From: Pedobacter aquae
GTDB lineage: Bacteria > Bacteroidota > Bacteroidia > Sphingobacteriales > Sphingobacteriaceae
Direction: 5' to 3'
Assembly: GCF_008195825.1 (NCBI RefSeq)
Contig: NZ_CP043329.1
Span: forward strand, 62,001 to 126,000
Length of the DNA stretch: 64,000 bases
Shown: piece after piece, positions 63,173 to 64,000 of the stretch
How the letters are laid out: every line of letters begins with the position of its first letter
Position numbering within the stretch: position 1 is the stretch's first letter
The notes under the pieces: model-generated
Database searches by the model: none
The model's input: the letters and a program-made list of their open reading frames with translations, nothing else
Told to the model about the DNA's origin: nothing
Position numbers and translations under genes: made by a program

Positions 63173-63786
63173 ATGAGAAAAATACTTTTAATAATCACAT
63201 TTATTTTAACGAATGGAAATCTATTCGCTCAAAAACTATACGTTTGGTGTCCCAAAGAGCAAATTGCTACACCAAGACAAGGATTTTTAGAGAAAGACAC
63301 AATAGACTTGGTAGTTTTTGACGGAAGAATTTTAACCCCTAAATTAAAAGTTGAATGTTCGTCAGAAGAAACTATCAACAAATTTACAGACTTCATAAGA
63401 CGAACTTATCCGTCAGCGACAATAAACATTTTAAATTCAAATCAATACTACAAAGACCCGGCTAAAATAGAATTACTGTCAAAATTGGAATTTCAGCATA
63501 CCACGCAGCATTTGGAGCTGACGTGAAAGTTGGGATAGGTAGTGTAGGAGGGAATTTTTCTTATGGTATTTTTCCAGAAGGAAGATGGAATGCCGTAACA
63601 GCGTATGCCGTAAAAATATATGACTATAGGAATAATAGCGAGATAAAGAAAGTAAAAGATATATTAAAAACGGCTTCTCGACCAAATACGGGAGGTTATA
63701 TAACAGCAAAAAACATACTGAACTCTTCATATATTGAAGCTAATCAAGAAATGCTATTCTTTATTGATGAAACATTAATGAAATAA
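63173..63786 (+). CDS. hypothetical secreted protein (apparent frameshift)
   Basis: I do not recognise the family. The first piece (117 codons) has a clear signal peptide, MRKILLIITFILTNGNLFAQ, then KLYVWCPKEQIATPRQGFLE. The second piece, in the next frame from 63523, reads KVGIGSVGGNFSYGIFPEGR. Adding one A at 63481-63484 joins them as LLSKIGISAYHAAFGADVKV and gives about 204 residues. There is no lipobox and no membrane segment after the signal, so it is probably periplasmic or secreted. It is flanked by hairpin repeats on both sides like a cassette gene. Confidence 0.7.
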
Positions 63787-63793
63787 CGCGACA

Positions 63794-63824
63794 TAACAGC
63801 GTATTGGCAATACGCTGCCCGTTA
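63794..63824. repeat. perfect hairpin, attC-like site downstream of the possible cassette
   Basis: AGCGTATT (63798-63805) pairs with AATACGCT (63809-63816) around GGC, framed by TAAC (63794-63797) and GTTA (63821-63824). It begins 8 bases after the gene's stop codon. It may instead be a simple terminator, although no T run follows. Confidence 0.45.
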
Positions 63825-64000
63825 AATAGAGATAGATAAATAAATAGAAGAAATAATATATTAAATTTAAGTTAGAACCTCCACTTTTGGCACTGGAACT
63901 AAGACTTAAACTAGTTGGGGAATGATTTGGGAAAGTGAGAGTTAATTAGGCTAAAGTTTTGAGGATTATTAAAGAAATAAATATTTGTGAATTTAGAAGC
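63825..64000. other. window end without recognised features
   Basis: AT-rich sequence with no ORF of note and no clear promoter. Confidence 0.5.

Noticed and set aside
63076-63321. 81-residue ORF overlapping the hairpin before the secreted-protein gene
   Set aside because: It overlaps the better supported gene with signal peptide at 63173 in another frame and has no recognisable content.
1-64000. Prophage or integrated plasmid
   Set aside because: No integrase, terminase, capsid, tail, replication or conjugation genes are visible in the window.

Overview
The window is AT-rich DNA from a member of the Bacteroidetes, most likely a Sphingobacteriaceae species close to Pedobacter. The evidence is the gene order secY-map-infA-rpmJ-rpsM-rpsK-rpsD-rpoA-rplQ, promoters of the TTG-N19-TAnnTTTG type, a lack of strong Shine-Dalgarno sequences, a HAEPLYID-type protein and an exosortase/Wzy polysaccharide cluster of the XrtY kind. 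The genus is inference from gene content; no rRNA is present.

Layout. 1-5628: end of the spc/alpha ribosomal operon, with hairpins before or between genes and a strong terminator. 5800-7955: dnaK with a candidate sigma-54-like promoter. 7976-14683: minus-strand housekeeping genes (sugar nucleotidyltransferase, S9 and M42 peptidases, GNAT, acyl-CoA carboxylase beta). 14735-19100: a SulP transporter/carbonic anhydrase locus with two small hypothetical proteins and a HAEPLYID protein. 19782-22472: tRNA-Met(CAT), deaminase, HAD hydrolase, S4 protein, aroB. 22663-28678: an aromatic amino acid operon (pheA, DAHP synthase-chorismate mutase, aroA, then aroC) preceded by a Tyr/Phe-rich leader peptide and an attenuator; aroA and aroC are separated by 13 palindromic repeat units. 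28897-58051: a minus-strand exopolysaccharide cluster with about 17 glycosyltransferases, an exosortase, a Wzy-like protein, two acyltransferases, two methyltransferases and a Wzt/Wzm-type exporter. It is interrupted by an AAA_14 ATPase, a YoeB-type toxin-antitoxin pair, a toxin-gene remnant and many repeats. 58683-63050: a defence-like island (PDDEXK/DUF1016 protein, then SIR2-HerA-KTSC). 63061-63824: a secreted-protein gene flanked by long inverted repeats that resemble cassette recombination sites.

Three themes stand out. First, a complete leader-peptide attenuator with mutually exclusive anti-terminator and terminator stems. Second, a very high load of degenerate repeats with 7- or 8-nt periodicity. 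These form two large in-frame insertions in one glycosyltransferase, and at four genes the stop codon lies inside the repeat. Third, eight genes, including essential rpsM and rpsK, are each broken by loss of exactly one A or T in an A/T run. This points to homopolymer errors in the assembly rather than real gene decay, so these genes are annotated at full span.
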